Under the pieces are notes generated by a model that was given only the letters and a program-made list of their open reading frames with translations, had not been told where the DNA came from and searched no databases. The translations under genes were made by a program, and so were the position numbers. Positions 1 to 8,704 of a stretch of 64,000 nt of DNA are shown here, in pieces; position 1 is the stretch's first letter, and each line of letters opens with the position of its first letter. This DNA is from Rhodobacterales bacterium HKCCE4037 (GTDB lineage: Bacteria > Pseudomonadota > Alphaproteobacteria > Rhodobacterales > Rhodobacteraceae): the NCBI GenBank assembly GCA_015689645.1, contig WVSM01000006.1:62001-126000 (forward strand). Reading direction: 5' to 3'.

Positions 1-668
1 TGCAGGGCACCGGCGTCCAGATCAACGGCGATCTGCCCGAAAATCCCGGTGTCTTGATGATCGCCGTGAAGCCGCAGATGATGGAAGAAGCCCTGCCGCG
101 TGTCGCGTCCTTCGGGGGCGGTGATACGCTGATCCTGTCCGTCGCGGCGGGCACCCCCATCCGCGTCTACGAGCAGGCGTTCGGACCGGGCACGAAGGTC
201 ATTCGCTCCATGCCGAACACGCCCGCCGCCGTGGGCAAGGGGATCACCGCGATCGTCGGAAATTCCCAGACCGGCCCCGAAGACCTCGATCTTGCGGAAA
301 CGCTCCTGTCGGCCATCGGCCAGGTCGTGCGCCTGAACACCGAGAACCAGATCGACGCGGTCACCGGCGTCTCCGGCTCGGGCCCCGCCTACATCTTCTA
401 CATGATCGACACGCTCGCCGCCGCAGGCCGGGCCGAGGGGTTGCCGGCGGACCTCGCCATGAAGCTTGCCAAGGCGACCGTCGCGGGGGCCGGCGTGCTT
501 GCCGAGAATTCCGACGAAACGCCCGAGCAGTTGCGCCTCAACGTGACCTCGCCCAACGGCACGACGCAGGCGGGGCTGGAGGTTCTGATGGGCGAAAACG
601 GCCTCGCGCCGCTGATCCGGCGCACCGTGGCCGCCGCCTCCGCGCGCAGCCGGGAACTGCGGAAATGA
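1..668 (+). CDS. proC: Pyrroline-5-carboxylate reductase, 5' truncated by window edge
   Basis: Catalyses the last step of proline synthesis, the NAD(P)H-dependent reduction of 1-pyrroline-5-carboxylate, in the cytoplasm. The reading frame is open from base 3 to the stop at 666-668, so about 221 residues of the C-terminal part are visible and the N-terminal Rossmann glycine motif lies outside the window. The family signature VSGSGPAY followed by a helix with AEGL is present, as are the conserved RSMPNTPA and NVTSPNGTTQAG segments. The stop overlaps the start of the next gene (ATGA at 665-668), so the two are probably co-transcribed. The internal ATG at 54 is not the true start, because the upstream codons also read as ProC. 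Confidence 0.96.
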   Translation, partial: QGTGVQINGDLPENPGVLMIAVKPQMMEEALPRVASFGGGDTLILSVAAGTPIRVYEQAFGPGTKVIRSMPNTPAAVGKGITAIVGNSQTGPEDLDLAETLLSAIGQVVRLNTENQIDAVTGVSGSGPAYIFYMIDTLAAAGRAEGLPADLAMKLAKATVAGAGVLAENSDETPEQLRLNVTSPNGTTQAGLEVLMGENGLAPLIRRTVAAASARSRELRK

Positions 669-1006
669 CCGACGAGATCACCTTCGACCAATTCATGGCC
701 GTCGACATCCGCGTCGGTACCATCACCCGTGCCGAGGATTTTCCCGAGGCCCGCAAACCGGCCTACAAACTCTGGGTCGATTTCGGGGACGAGATCGGCG
801 AGCGAAAATCGTCGGCCCAGATCACCCTGCATTACACGCCCGAAGACCTCGTCGGGAAACAGGTGCTCGGCGTGGTGAACTTCCCGCCCCGCCAGATCGG
901 CCCGGTGATGTCCGAGGTCCTGGTGCTCGGCCTCTATGACGGCGACGGCGCCGTCGTGCTTCTGACCCCAGACAAACCCGTCCCGAACGGAGAACGGATG
1001 TGCTGA
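665..1006 (+). CDS. csaA: CsaA-like tRNA-binding domain protein
   Basis: A 113-residue single-domain protein of the EMAP-II/CsaA OB-fold family, which binds tRNA or acts as a secretion-related chaperone in Bacillus. The sequence opens with the typical FMAVDIRVGTI strand. It contains KSSAQIT and VVNFPPRQIG, and ends in the PDKPVPNGERM tail expected of the family. Length matches CsaA (about 110 residues). It overlaps proC by four bases and its stop overlaps the GTG start of the following dehydrogenase, so three genes are translationally packed. The role in this organism is inferred only from the family. Confidence 0.9.
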   Translation: MTDEITFDQFMAVDIRVGTITRAEDFPEARKPAYKLWVDFGDEIGERKSSAQITLHYTPEDLVGKQVLGVVNFPPRQIGPVMSEVLVLGLYDGDGAVVLLTPDKPVPNGERMC

Positions 1007-1950
1007 AACTGCTCGTTTCACGCCGCTTGCCCGAAAGCGTGATGGAAGCCGCCGAGGCGCGTTTCGACGTCACCTGCCGCGGCACCACGCAGCCAATGGA
1101 CCACGCGGAATGCGTGGCGGCCCTGCGCGACCATGACCTGATCCTGCCGACGCTCGGCGACGCCTTCCAGGCCCCTGCCTTCGAGGAGGCCGGGGACATC
1201 CGCGCAAAGCTGCTGGCGAATTTCGGGGTGGGCTACAACCATATCGACGTCGCCGCCGCCCGTGCCGCAGGCGTCGAGGTTTCCAACACCCCAGGCGCCG
1301 TGACCGATGCCACCGCCGATACCGCCATGACGCTGATCCTGATGACCGCCCGCCGCGCGGGCGAAGGCGAGCGGCTGGTCCGCTCCGGCCAATGGACCGG
1401 CTGGCACCCGACCCAGATGCTGGGGATGCACCTGTCGGGCAAGACAATCTGCGTGATCGGAATGGGCCGGATCGGTCAGGCCATCGCGCGACGCTGTCAC
1501 TTCGGCTTCGGCTGCCGCATCGTCTATGTGAACCGCTCCGCCAAGAAGGTCGATTTCCCCGCCGAACAATTGCCGATGGAAACGGCGCTGGCCGGGGCCG
1601 ATGTCGTCGTGCTGGCCACGCCCGGCGGCGCGGACACGCACCACCTGATCGGCACCGACGAATTCGCCCAGATGCAGTCCCATGCGATCTTCGTGAACAT
1701 CTCCCGCGGCGACGTGGTGGACGAGGCGGCGCTGGTCGCGGCCCTCTCGGTCGGGCGGATCGCCGGTGCCGGCCTCGATGTCTACGAATTCGAACCTGCC
1801 GTTCCGGACGAATTGCGCGTGATGGAAAACGTCACGCTCCTGCCGCATCTGGGGACAGCTGCGCTCGAGGTGCGCGAAGATATGGGGCGCATGGCGCTCG
1901 ACAATCTCATCGCCTTTGCCGAGGGCAAACCCGCGCCGAACGCCGTCTGA
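1000..1950 (+). CDS. D-2-hydroxyacid dehydrogenase (NAD-dependent)
   Basis: A 316-residue cytoplasmic oxidoreductase of the D-isomer-specific 2-hydroxyacid dehydrogenase family (glyoxylate/hydroxypyruvate/formate dehydrogenase type). The NAD-binding motif VIGMGRIGQAIARR starts near residue 150. The catalytic Arg is in NISRGDVVDEAALV, and the catalytic His is in LLPHLGTAA. The start is GTG at 1000, overlapping the stop of the tRNA-binding protein gene (ATGTGCTGA). The next gene is convergent, with its stop only seven bases away. Exact substrate is not readable from sequence; the AGLDVYEFEP segment is common to glyoxylate-reductase-like members. Confidence 0.9.
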   Translation: MLKLLVSRRLPESVMEAAEARFDVTCRGTTQPMDHAECVAALRDHDLILPTLGDAFQAPAFEEAGDIRAKLLANFGVGYNHIDVAAARAAGVEVSNTPGAVTDATADTAMTLILMTARRAGEGERLVRSGQWTGWHPTQMLGMHLSGKTICVIGMGRIGQAIARRCHFGFGCRIVYVNRSAKKVDFPAEQLPMETALAGADVVVLATPGGADTHHLIGTDEFAQMQSHAIFVNISRGDVVDEAALVAALSVGRIAGAGLDVYEFEPAVPDELRVMENVTLLPHLGTAALEVREDMGRMALDNLIAFAEGKPAPNAV

Positions 1951-1957
1951 ACGCGGA

Positions 1958-2548
1958 CTAACCGGGAACCGCGTCGCCCATTTCTTCGCGGAAATGCCGG
2001 CGGCAAAGGCTGATGTAGCGATCGTTCCCCCCGACCTCGATCTGCGCGCCTTCGCGGATCGCCTTGCCGTCCGCGCCGACGCGGATCACCATCGTAGCCT
2101 TCTTCCCGCAATGGCAGATCGTGCGGACCTCGCGCATTTCGTCCGCCAGCGCCAGAAGTGCGGCGGAGCCGGGAAACAACTCGCCCCGGAAATCCACGCG
2201 CAGCCCGTAGGCCATGACCGGAACGCCCAGGTCATCGACGGCCCGGGCCAGTTGCCAGACCTGTTCGCGCGTCATCCATTGCGCCTCGTCGATCAGCACG
2301 CAGGCGCAGGGCCCCGCGTTCAGCCGCGCCTCGATCTTGGCGAAAAGGTCGTCGGATTGCGTGTAGGTGTCGGCTTCCGCCTCGATCCCGATGCGGCTTC
2401 CGATCTTGCCCGTTCCCGCCCGGTCATCGAAGTTGGCGGTCAGCAGGTAGGTTTGCATGCCGCGCTCGATATAGTTGTAGGAGGCTTGCAACAGCAGGGT
2501 CGATTTGCCTGCATTCATAGTGGAATAATGGAAATAGAGCTTGGCCAT
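1958..2548 (-). CDS. tdk: Thymidine kinase
   Basis: Phosphorylates thymidine with ATP in nucleotide salvage. The 196-residue protein belongs to the type II (E. coli-like) thymidine kinases. The P-loop STMNAGKST is at residues 9-17, the Walker B/DEAQ motif is LIDEAQWM, and the structural zinc ligands are in ICHCGKK and the C-terminal SLCRRHF. The start ATG at 2548 was chosen because translation from it begins MAKLYFHYS exactly as in the family. The frame stays open far upstream to 3175, but that extension is antisense to the divergent gene and looks non-coding. Confidence 0.95.
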   Translation of the reverse strand: MAKLYFHYSTMNAGKSTLLLQASYNYIERGMQTYLLTANFDDRAGTGKIGSRIGIEAEADTYTQSDDLFAKIEARLNAGPCACVLIDEAQWMTREQVWQLARAVDDLGVPVMAYGLRVDFRGELFPGSAALLALADEMREVRTICHCGKKATMVIRVGADGKAIREGAQIEVGGNDRYISLCRRHFREEMGDAVPG

Positions 2549-2692
2549 GGGCGCAGGTTTGGCCCATGAGAAGCGCACTGACAAGACAAGAGGCGACGGG
2601 CGCTGGCGAATACGGGCGTGAGCGGCTTTGCTGGAATAGAGCGTTCCTGTTTCCGCTGAAACTCGAAACGCCGCAAGCGAGGGGATCGGACC

Positions 2693-3166
2693 ATGACCGA
2701 TACGGCCAAGGGCTATTTGAAGCGTCACACCGAACGGCTGATCAAGGATGTGGGCTACGCGGCGGCCTGTGAACTGACCGGCCGGTCCAAGGCGACGCTT
2801 GGGCGCTACTTCTCGGAATCCGACGAGCATGCCGACCGTTTCATTCCGGTCGATGCTGTGGCGGCGCTGGAATCCGCGGCCTCGTTCCCCCATGTGACCG
2901 CCGCGCTGGCCGAGTTGAACGGCGGCCAGATGAGCTATGGCGCCGAAAAGCGCAACGCGATGCGCGGCGACAATACCGGCAACGTCAATGCGAACGTTAT
3001 CGCCCTGAGCCAGCGTTTCGCGCTCCTGATGGCGGAATACCAGATCTCGATCGAGGATGGCGTCATCTCGGTCAACGAGGCGCGGCGGCTTCTGGAAGAA
3101 ACGCTGGAATTGCAGAAGGTGTTGGTCGAGATGAAGCTGCGGCTGGAGGCCGACAGCCGGGGGTGA
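2693..3166 (+). CDS. Small helix-turn-helix protein, possible regulator
   Basis: A 157-residue protein of unknown function. The N-terminal 35 residues look like a helix-turn-helix, with AAACELTGRSKATLGRYFSE as the likely turn and recognition helix. The remainder is helical, with a heptad-like C-terminal segment (EARRLLEETLELQKVLVEMK) that could form a coiled coil or dimerise. Architecture recalls phage CII-type or Cro-like regulators, but no phage gene is nearby. It is divergent from tdk across 144 bases. GC and codon use resemble the neighbours, so recent transfer is not evident. A ribosome site GCGAGGGGA lies just before ATG 2693. Confidence 0.72.
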   Translation: MTDTAKGYLKRHTERLIKDVGYAAACELTGRSKATLGRYFSESDEHADRFIPVDAVAALESAASFPHVTAALAELNGGQMSYGAEKRNAMRGDNTGNVNANVIALSQRFALLMAEYQISIEDGVISVNEARRLLEETLELQKVLVEMKLRLEADSRG

Positions 3167-3206
3167 GGCCGGCACCCTGTTCCTTTGCCCGGGCAGGCTG
3201 GCTCGC

Positions 3207-3232
3207 TATATTCAACAAGTATTTGAAATATA
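3207..3232. repeat. AT-rich inverted repeat in convergent gap
   Basis: Arms TTCAA and TTGAA are separated by seven bases and extended outward by TATAT and ATATA. The repeat sits in a roughly 45-base AT-rich island within otherwise GC-rich DNA between two convergent genes. There is no GC-rich stem, so it is not a typical intrinsic terminator; it could be a protein-binding site. Confidence 0.45.
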
Positions 3233-3368
3233 ATAAATTATACGCGCGGTTCCGGGAGGCTGGCGCGGCGGCCCCCGCACCGTGGAGGAATTGCTTGAGC
3301 GTCACTGGCTCCGCCCGACGGTTCTACCCGCGAAAAGGAAAGGGCCAGAACCATCCAGCGCGACCCGC

Positions 3369-4181
3369 TCAAGCGCGGAGACGGGCATATTTCTCGCGCA
3401 GGTCATGGAGTGTGGCCTCGAAGCCGTCGAGGCAGGCCTTCGAGTATCCAGCCTCCTCACACAATTCCATGCACGGTTCGGCCAGCGCGGGCCGCACATT
3501 GAATGCCTCGTAATCGGTCAGGGCGCGCTGGTGATCGTCGCGCCGCGCGGACAGGGCCTTTACGGTGATGCCAGACAAGGCCTTGTAGAAGCTCTTCCAT
3601 GTTCCGCCGGGGCCGTAGAGATCTTCGAATTTCCAGATCCTGATGCGGCGTGGTTTGCAGAAGTCGAGAATGAAACGGTTCAGTTCCAGCCAATGGAACA
3701 CACATTTCTCGAAGGGATTGAATTCGTCGTGCCGGGCCGCCAGCGCCGTGTAATGGATATTGGCATCGGGATGAATTATCGCCGCCCGTTGATACAGGTC
3801 GTTCCTGTCGAGAAAGTACCGGTGGGTCAGCAGGCTCGCCGAGAAGGAATAGGGATTACGCATCAGCGCGAGAAAACGCGCGTTGTCGCCCCAGCGACGC
3901 TCGAACGCCGGGGCCATGGCGAACGAGGTCCAGCCGACATTCACATAAGGTGTCCCGGTCGCAATGCAGTCGTCGATCCGGTGGATTACCGGTGTCACGC
4001 GCTTATAGGACGCAATCATCCGATCCGTTGCTTCCTCGTTTCGCATGTTAAACCGTGGCCGGGGCTTGGCGCCCATGGGTTCGTGTTCAATCACTCCGCC
4101 GAAACCGGATTCCTGCGTGGTGAAGTATATTTGCTGGGACGACACGCGCCCGGAATTCAGAAGAAACGTTGCCTGCGCCAT
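3369..4181 (-). CDS. Sulfotransferase-like protein
   Basis: A 270-residue protein resembling the P-loop sulfotransferase fold, which transfers sulfate from PAPS to sugars or small molecules. The N-terminal strand-loop LLNSGRVSSQQIYF fits the 5'-phosphosulfate-binding loop, and ALMRNPYSFSASLL near residue 125 fits the 3'-phosphate-binding RxPxxxxxS region. The C-terminal half is ordinary for such enzymes in glycan loci. The DNA is visibly poorer in GC than the flanking genes, and the gene stands alone between unrelated genes, consistent with acquisition. The start at 4181 is preceded by CGGAG at a suitable distance. Assignment is by motif only; acceptor unknown. Confidence 0.7.
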   Translation of the reverse strand: MAQATFLLNSGRVSSQQIYFTTQESGFGGVIEHEPMGAKPRPRFNMRNEEATDRMIASYKRVTPVIHRIDDCIATGTPYVNVGWTSFAMAPAFERRWGDNARFLALMRNPYSFSASLLTHRYFLDRNDLYQRAAIIHPDANIHYTALAARHDEFNPFEKCVFHWLELNRFILDFCKPRRIRIWKFEDLYGPGGTWKSFYKALSGITVKALSARRDDHQRALTDYEAFNVRPALAEPCMELCEEAGYSKACLDGFEATLHDLREKYARLRA

Positions 4182-4362
4182 GGATAATCGCTCCGTGGTC
4201 TATTTTTCTCTTTTTTTCTTTGCCCAAGCGGTGTTTTGCCCGCGGGGACTGATTTTATCTGCTCAAAAAGATGTCTACCCGCGCGGGGGAGGCTCGGGAT
4301 AGCGCCCCGGCAAAAGTTCGTGCGGATTATGTGGCCGGTCCGCCACGCACACGCCCAGGCCG

Positions 4363-5487
4363 TCAGGCCGATTTCTCGACGATCACCGACCCCACCGAAT
4401 AGCCTGCGCCGAACGAGCAGATGATGCCGGTATCGCCGGGGGCCATGTCGTCGGAATATTTCGCAAACGCGATGATGGAGCCTGCCGAGGACGTGTTGGC
4501 GTAATCCTGCAGGATGTTGGGCTGTTCGCCGTCTTCGGGCACACGGCCAAGGACCTTCCGGCCGATGTAGTCGTTCATCGTCTTGTTGGCCTGGTGCAGC
4601 CACAGCCGCTTGAGGTCGTCGGCCGCCACGCCGGTGTCCTCCATGTGCTCCGCGATGTGTTTCGAGACCAGCGGCAGCACCTCCTTGAAGACCTTCCGCC
4701 CCTCTTGCATGAACAGCATGTCGCGCCGGTCCTCCATGTGGCCGTGCCGCGTGCGGCGCAGGAATCCGTTGTTGTTGCGGATATTGTTGGAGAATTGCGT
4801 CGCGCAGCGGGTGGATTTGATCGCGAAATGCGGGCCCTTTGCGTCCTCGGCCCGTTCGATCAGAACGGCAGTAGCAACGTCACCGAAAATGAAATGGCAA
4901 TCCCGGTCGCGCCATTCGAGGTGGGCCGAGCAGATTTCGGGGTTTACCACCAGCGCCTTGCGGATCGAACCCGCGCGGATCATGTCGGCAGCCGCCTGGA
5001 TGCCGAACGTGGCGGAGGAGCAGGCGACGTTCATGTCGAAGCCGAACCCCCCGGTGCCAAGCGCCTGCTGGATCTCGATCGCGATCGCAGGGTAGGCGCG
5101 TTCGTGGTTGGAGGCGGCACACAGGACGGCGTCGACCTCCGCCGCGTCCACCCCCGCCATGTCGAGCGCCTTGCGGCAGGCATCGACGCCCATCTCGGCC
5201 ATCACGCCGATCTCATCGTTGCTGCGTTCGCGCAGCCAGGGGTGCATCGCGTCGGGGTCCAGTATCCCGTCCTTGTCCAGCACGAAGCGGCTTTCGATGC
5301 CGGAGGCGGCCAGGATGAACTCGGGCGAGGAATGGGCCATCGCCTCGACCTCGCCGGCCTCGATACGGGCGGCATTCTCGGCGTTCCACTTGTCGGCATA
5401 GGCATTGAACGCCACGACGAGTTCTTCGTTCGAGATGCTCAGATCCGGTGTGAACACACCCGATCCGGTGATCGCTGGCTGGTACAT
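4363..5487 (-). CDS. 3-oxoacyl-ACP synthase III (FabH-like)
   Basis: A 374-residue thiolase-fold condensing enzyme of the FabH family. The catalytic triad is visible as Cys156 (NVACSSATFG), His298 (WLHQAN) and Asn331 (YANTSSAG). It is longer than the E. coli FabH (about 317 residues) because of an N-terminal stretch (residues 20-65) and an insert around 235-265 rich in Asn and Arg. It may therefore serve a special starter unit or a secondary pathway and not core fatty-acid initiation. The start at 5487 is preceded by AAGGAAGAG. The frame continues upstream to 5541, but without a ribosome site. Neighbouring genes give no pathway clue. Confidence 0.9.
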   Translation of the reverse strand: MYQPAITGSGVFTPDLSISNEELVVAFNAYADKWNAENAARIEAGEVEAMAHSSPEFILAASGIESRFVLDKDGILDPDAMHPWLRERSNDEIGVMAEMGVDACRKALDMAGVDAAEVDAVLCAASNHERAYPAIAIEIQQALGTGGFGFDMNVACSSATFGIQAAADMIRAGSIRKALVVNPEICSAHLEWRDRDCHFIFGDVATAVLIERAEDAKGPHFAIKSTRCATQFSNNIRNNNGFLRRTRHGHMEDRRDMLFMQEGRKVFKEVLPLVSKHIAEHMEDTGVAADDLKRLWLHQANKTMNDYIGRKVLGRVPEDGEQPNILQDYANTSSAGSIIAFAKYSDDMAPGDTGIICSFGAGYSVGSVIVEKSA

Positions 5488-5552
5488 GGCTCTCTTCCTT
5501 GACGGGGCTTCCAGTTGTCCGCGATTGCCCGCCCGCGTCAAGGCGGCTCACG

Positions 5553-6023
5553 CTACGTCGTGTCCCCGTCGTCCGGTGGCGTCCCGGGCCGTGCCACGAG
5601 GCGCCGGATTTCCTCGGGCAGGTCGTCGGGCCGGCTGTCATAACGGCTGGCCGCGACGCGCCAGACCCCGTCGGTGAGCCGCAAGGTCAGATGCCCTTCG
5701 TAGGCCTGCTCGATCTGTTTTTCGTCCATCGTCAGCCATGTGCGGTGCGTGCCCTCGATCCTGTCGCTGTCCACAAGGCGCGCCGCAACGCAGACCCGTG
5801 TCATCCCGTCGAGGGCGTGACGCGCGATGCTGTCGACCGTCGCATCGAAGGCCCGTTGCAACTCGGCCCGGGTCTCGAACACCACCACGCCCTGCCGGGT
5901 GTGCAAACGGTGCGGAAGGTGAAACAGGGCGGCGTAGAGGTCGAAATCGCCGTTCATCGCGGTTTCGCTCAGGATATCTATCGTCGCCTGGTAAACTTCC
6001 TTCGCGTCGATCTGGTGGTCCAT
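5553..6023 (-). CDS. NTF2/SnoaL-like domain protein
   Basis: A 156-residue protein with the pattern of an NTF2-like cone fold: an N-terminal helix pair with NGDFDLYAALFHLPH, a middle helix (LQRAFDATVDSIAR), and late strands ending GVWRVAASRYD. Such domains act as small isomerases, as dimerisation modules or in ligand binding, and no catalytic set can be named here. It lies five bases downstream of the VOC protein gene on the same strand, so the pair is probably one transcript. Function unknown. Confidence 0.7.
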   Translation of the reverse strand: MDHQIDAKEVYQATIDILSETAMNGDFDLYAALFHLPHRLHTRQGVVVFETRAELQRAFDATVDSIARHALDGMTRVCVAARLVDSDRIEGTHRTWLTMDEKQIEQAYEGHLTLRLTDGVWRVAASRYDSRPDDLPEEIRRLVARPGTPPDDGDTT

Positions 6024-6028
6024 TGGGT

Positions 6029-6397
6029 CTACCGATGCTGGTCGATCAGGATGACGTTGCCGTCCGGGTCACGGGTCACGAAGCTGGCCGGCCCCTCGGC
6101 ACCGCCCCGTTCCTGTTCGACCGGATGGCCGGCGGCGGCCACGGTCGCCTTGATGGTGCGCACGTCGTCGAAATCGTCGAGGTTTCGGGCGTTCTGGTCC
6201 CAGCCCGGATTGAAGGTCAGCAAATTGCCTTCGAACATCCCATGGAAAAGGCCGATCAAGGTGTCCCCGTTCTTCATGATGAGAAAACCGTGATCAGGAT
6301 CGCCCCCCATCGCCGAGAATCCGAGCGTTTCGTAGAACGCGCGGGAGGCGGCAAGGTCCTTTACCGAAAGGGAGATCGAAAAGGCGCCGAGGTTCAT
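6029..6397 (-). CDS. VOC family (glyoxalase-like) protein
   Basis: A 122-residue member of the vicinal oxygen chelate superfamily, which includes glyoxalase I, dioxygenases and bleomycin-resistance proteins. It shows the two beta-alpha-beta-beta-beta modules: the start FSISLSVKDLAASRAFYETL and the end ASFVTRDPDGNVILIDQH. Metal ligands are not clear beyond the terminal acidic and His residues, so the chemistry cannot be assigned. It heads a two-gene leftward unit with the NTF2-like gene and is divergent from lolC. Confidence 0.85.
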   Translation of the reverse strand: MNLGAFSISLSVKDLAASRAFYETLGFSAMGGDPDHGFLIMKNGDTLIGLFHGMFEGNLLTFNPGWDQNARNLDDFDDVRTIKATVAAAGHPVEQERGGAEGPASFVTRDPDGNVILIDQHR

Positions 6398-6524
6398 GGG
6401 TCTGCACTCCGATTGCGGCTCCGGGGTTTCGGCCCGGGTCAGCCCCCCTATATCACAAAGCGGGCCGGTTGACTTGTCCGCCGGAATGGCGAGGTTGCAC
6501 CGGGCAACAAGAAGGCTTGAGCAG

Positions 6525-7829
6525 ATGGCGTCACCCGCCCCGTTTTCGAAATACGAATTCCTGATCGCGTGGCGCTACCTGCGCGCCCGCAAGGCCGAGG
6601 GCGGGGTCAGCGTGATGACCTGGATCAGCTTCGTGGGCATCGCGCTCGCGGTCATGGCCCTGATCGCGACGCTCGCCGTGCGCTCGGGCTTTCGCTACGA
6701 ATTCGTGGGCATCATCCTCGGCGCGAACCCGCACGTGGCGGTCTATGACATCGCCGAACGGACCGAGGCCGGTCAACTCGACCGCACGATGGAGAATTAC
6801 GCCGAAGTAGCCGAAGCGGTGCGCGCCGTCGACGGGGTCGAACATGCCGCCGCCGTGATCCGGGGGCAGGTGCTTTCGGCCTTCAGCGGGCGCAGCGCCG
6901 GCGTCGAAGTGATTGGAATCTCTCCGGAAGACCTCGCCACGATCCCCCTGGTCGCGGACCCGGAATGGAGCCAGGGCGCACTCGGCGATTTCGCGCAGCC
7001 GGTGGGCGAGGCACAGGGGCCGGGCATCGCCATCGGCTCCGGCGTGGCGCGCGAACTTGGGGCGAACGTCGGCGACTCGATCCGCCTGATCTCGCCCGAC
7101 GGGGCGCGGACGGCCTTCGGAACCTCGCCGCGCACCTCGACCTACCAGGTCGCCTACATCTTCCAGGTCGGGCGCTTCGATATCGACCGCACCCGCGTCT
7201 ACATTCCCTTCGACGAGGCGCAGACCTACTTCAACCGCGACGGGGTCGCGGACGAGGTGCAGGTGACCGTCGCCGACCCGGAGCGGATCAACCAATACGT
7301 GCTGCCTCTGCTGCAGGCGGGCGGCGACGTGCAGATCTGGACGTGGGAGGATTCGTCTGGCGCCTATCTCAGGGCGCTGCAGATGGAGGACAACATCATG
7401 TTCATCATCCTGTCCATTCTCGTGCTGATCGCGACGATGAACATCGTGTCGGGCCTCATCATGCTGGTGAAGAACAAGTCGCGCGACATCGGGATATTGC
7501 GCACCATCGGGTTGAGCGAAGGGGCGATCCTGCGGGTCTTCTTCATCTGCGGCTCGGCCATCGGGGTGGCGGGCACGCTGATGGGCGTGATCCTGGGATG
7601 TGCCTTCGCGATCTGGATCGACCCGATCTTCAGCTTCGTGAACTACGTGGCCGGCGGCGGGGTCTGGGACCCATCCGTGCGTCTGATCTCGTCCCTGCCT
7701 GCGCGGCTGGAGATGGGCGATGTCGTCACCTCCATGGCGCTGGCGCTTGGCCTGAGCTTCGTCGTGACGATCTTCCCGGCGCGCCGCGCGGCCCGGATGA
7801 ACCCGGTGGAGGCGCTGCGCTATGAGTGA
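6525..7829 (+). CDS. lolC: Lipoprotein-releasing ABC transporter permease LolC/LolE
   Basis: The inner-membrane permease of the LolCDE complex, which releases outer-membrane lipoproteins to the periplasmic carrier LolA. The 434-residue protein has a first membrane helix near residue 25-50 after the family start [17 protein letters not shown] large periplasmic domain follows, then three C-terminal membrane helices in an FtsX domain ending [21 protein letters not shown]. Alphaproteobacteria usually carry one LolC/E-type subunit that acts as a homodimer, and only one is present here. The start ATG at 6525 gives the family N terminus; the longer open frame from 6396 is less likely. It overlaps lolD by eight bases. 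Confidence 0.94.
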   Translation: MASPAPFSKYEFLIAWRYLRARKAEGGVSVMTWISFVGIALAVMALIATLAVRSGFRYEFVGIILGANPHVAVYDIAERTEAGQLDRTMENYAEVAEAVRAVDGVEHAAAVIRGQVLSAFSGRSAGVEVIGISPEDLATIPLVADPEWSQGALGDFAQPVGEAQGPGIAIGSGVARELGANVGDSIRLISPDGARTAFGTSPRTSTYQVAYIFQVGRFDIDRTRVYIPFDEAQTYFNRDGVADEVQVTVADPERINQYVLPLLQAGGDVQIWTWEDSSGAYLRALQMEDNIMFIILSILVLIATMNIVSGLIMLVKNKSRDIGILRTIGLSEGAILRVFFICGSAIGVAGTLMGVILGCAFAIWIDPIFSFVNYVAGGGVWDPSVRLISSLPARLEMGDVVTSMALALGLSFVVTIFPARRAARMNPVEALRYE

Positions 7830-8532
7830 ACATGCGTCCCGCCCGGAGGCGGGCAAACTGGCACTGCGGCTGGAAGGCATCGAGAAGGCCTACAACCACG
7901 GCAAGCCGAACGAGATCGCGGTGTTGCGCGGGGCCTCGGTCGAGATCCCGAAAGGCGAGATCGTCGGCCTGATCGCGCCATCCGGGGCGGGCAAGTCGAC
8001 GCTTCTGCATATCGCGGGGCTGCTGGACGTGGCCGACAGCGGCACGGTCGAGATCGGCGGACAAGCGGTGAGCGGCGCGTCCGACCGGGCGCGCACGGCG
8101 GCGCGGCGCGAAGGCGTGGGCTTCGTCTACCAGTTTCACCACCTGCTGCCGGAATTCTCCGCCGCCGAGAACATCATCCTGCCGCAACTCGCCAATGGCG
8201 TGGCGCGCGGTCAGGCCGAACAGCGCGCGGCGGAGCTTCTGGGCCGCGTCGGTCTGGGCCCCCGCGCGGCGCATCGCCCGGCGGAACTCTCGGGTGGCGA
8301 ACAGCAGCGCGTCGCCTTCTGCCGGGCGCTGGCCAATGCGCCCGCGCTTATGCTGGCCGACGAGCCGACCGGCAACCTCGATCCCGCGACCTCGGACACA
8401 GTCTTCGACGTGCTGATGGAACTGGTGCGGGGCACGGGCCTTTCGGCGCTCATCGCGACGCACAACCACGAGCTGGCGTCGCGGATGGACCGGGTGATCC
8501 GTCTCGACGAAGGTGTGCTGGTCCCGGCCTGA
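7822..8532 (+). CDS. lolD: Lipoprotein-releasing ABC transporter ATPase LolD
   Basis: The 236-residue cytoplasmic ATPase that powers LolC. All ABC motifs are present: Walker [10 protein letters not shown], a Q-loop in [12 protein letters not shown], the signature [12 protein letters not shown], Walker [13 protein letters not shown], and the switch His in ATHNHELA. The FHHLLPEF segment is the LolD-type motif. It starts within the lolC coding end and is presumably translated by coupling. No further gene follows on this strand; a GC hairpin repeat lies downstream. Confidence 0.95.
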   Translation: MSEHASRPEAGKLALRLEGIEKAYNHGKPNEIAVLRGASVEIPKGEIVGLIAPSGAGKSTLLHIAGLLDVADSGTVEIGGQAVSGASDRARTAARREGVGFVYQFHHLLPEFSAAENIILPQLANGVARGQAEQRAAELLGRVGLGPRAAHRPAELSGGEQQRVAFCRALANAPALMLADEPTGNLDPATSDTVFDVLMELVRGTGLSALIATHNHELASRMDRVIRLDEGVLVPA

Positions 8533-8612
8533 CCCGAACGCTGTCAAAAGGAGCGGCTTGCGCCGCGTTGTTTTCGCCTCGCGTCGCCGCCGGGGGCGGC
8601 TTTGGCTCGAGT

Positions 8613-8674
8613 GGGGGGCGCTGCCCCCCGTCGCCTGCGGCGACTCCCCCGGAGGTTTTTTTGCAAGATGAAAG
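8613..8674. repeat. Rhodobacteraceae-type GC hairpin repeat, copy 1
   Basis: Two adjacent hairpins, GGGGGGCGCTGCCCCCC at 8613-8629 and TCGCCTGCGGCGA at 8631-8643, are followed by CTCCCCCGGAGGTTTTTTTGC and an AAGATGAAAGG tail. It lies between convergent lolD and the hydrolase gene and may double as a terminator. Related copies are at 19687-19768 and 50677-50752. Confidence 0.7.
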
Positions 8675-8704
8675 GCGCGTGGGGCGCAGTCGCCGCGGGT
8701 GCGT

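Noticed and set aside
2549-3175. N-terminal extension of thymidine kinase
   Set aside because: The frame is open, but the conserved kinase start is at 2548 and the extension is antisense to the HTH gene.
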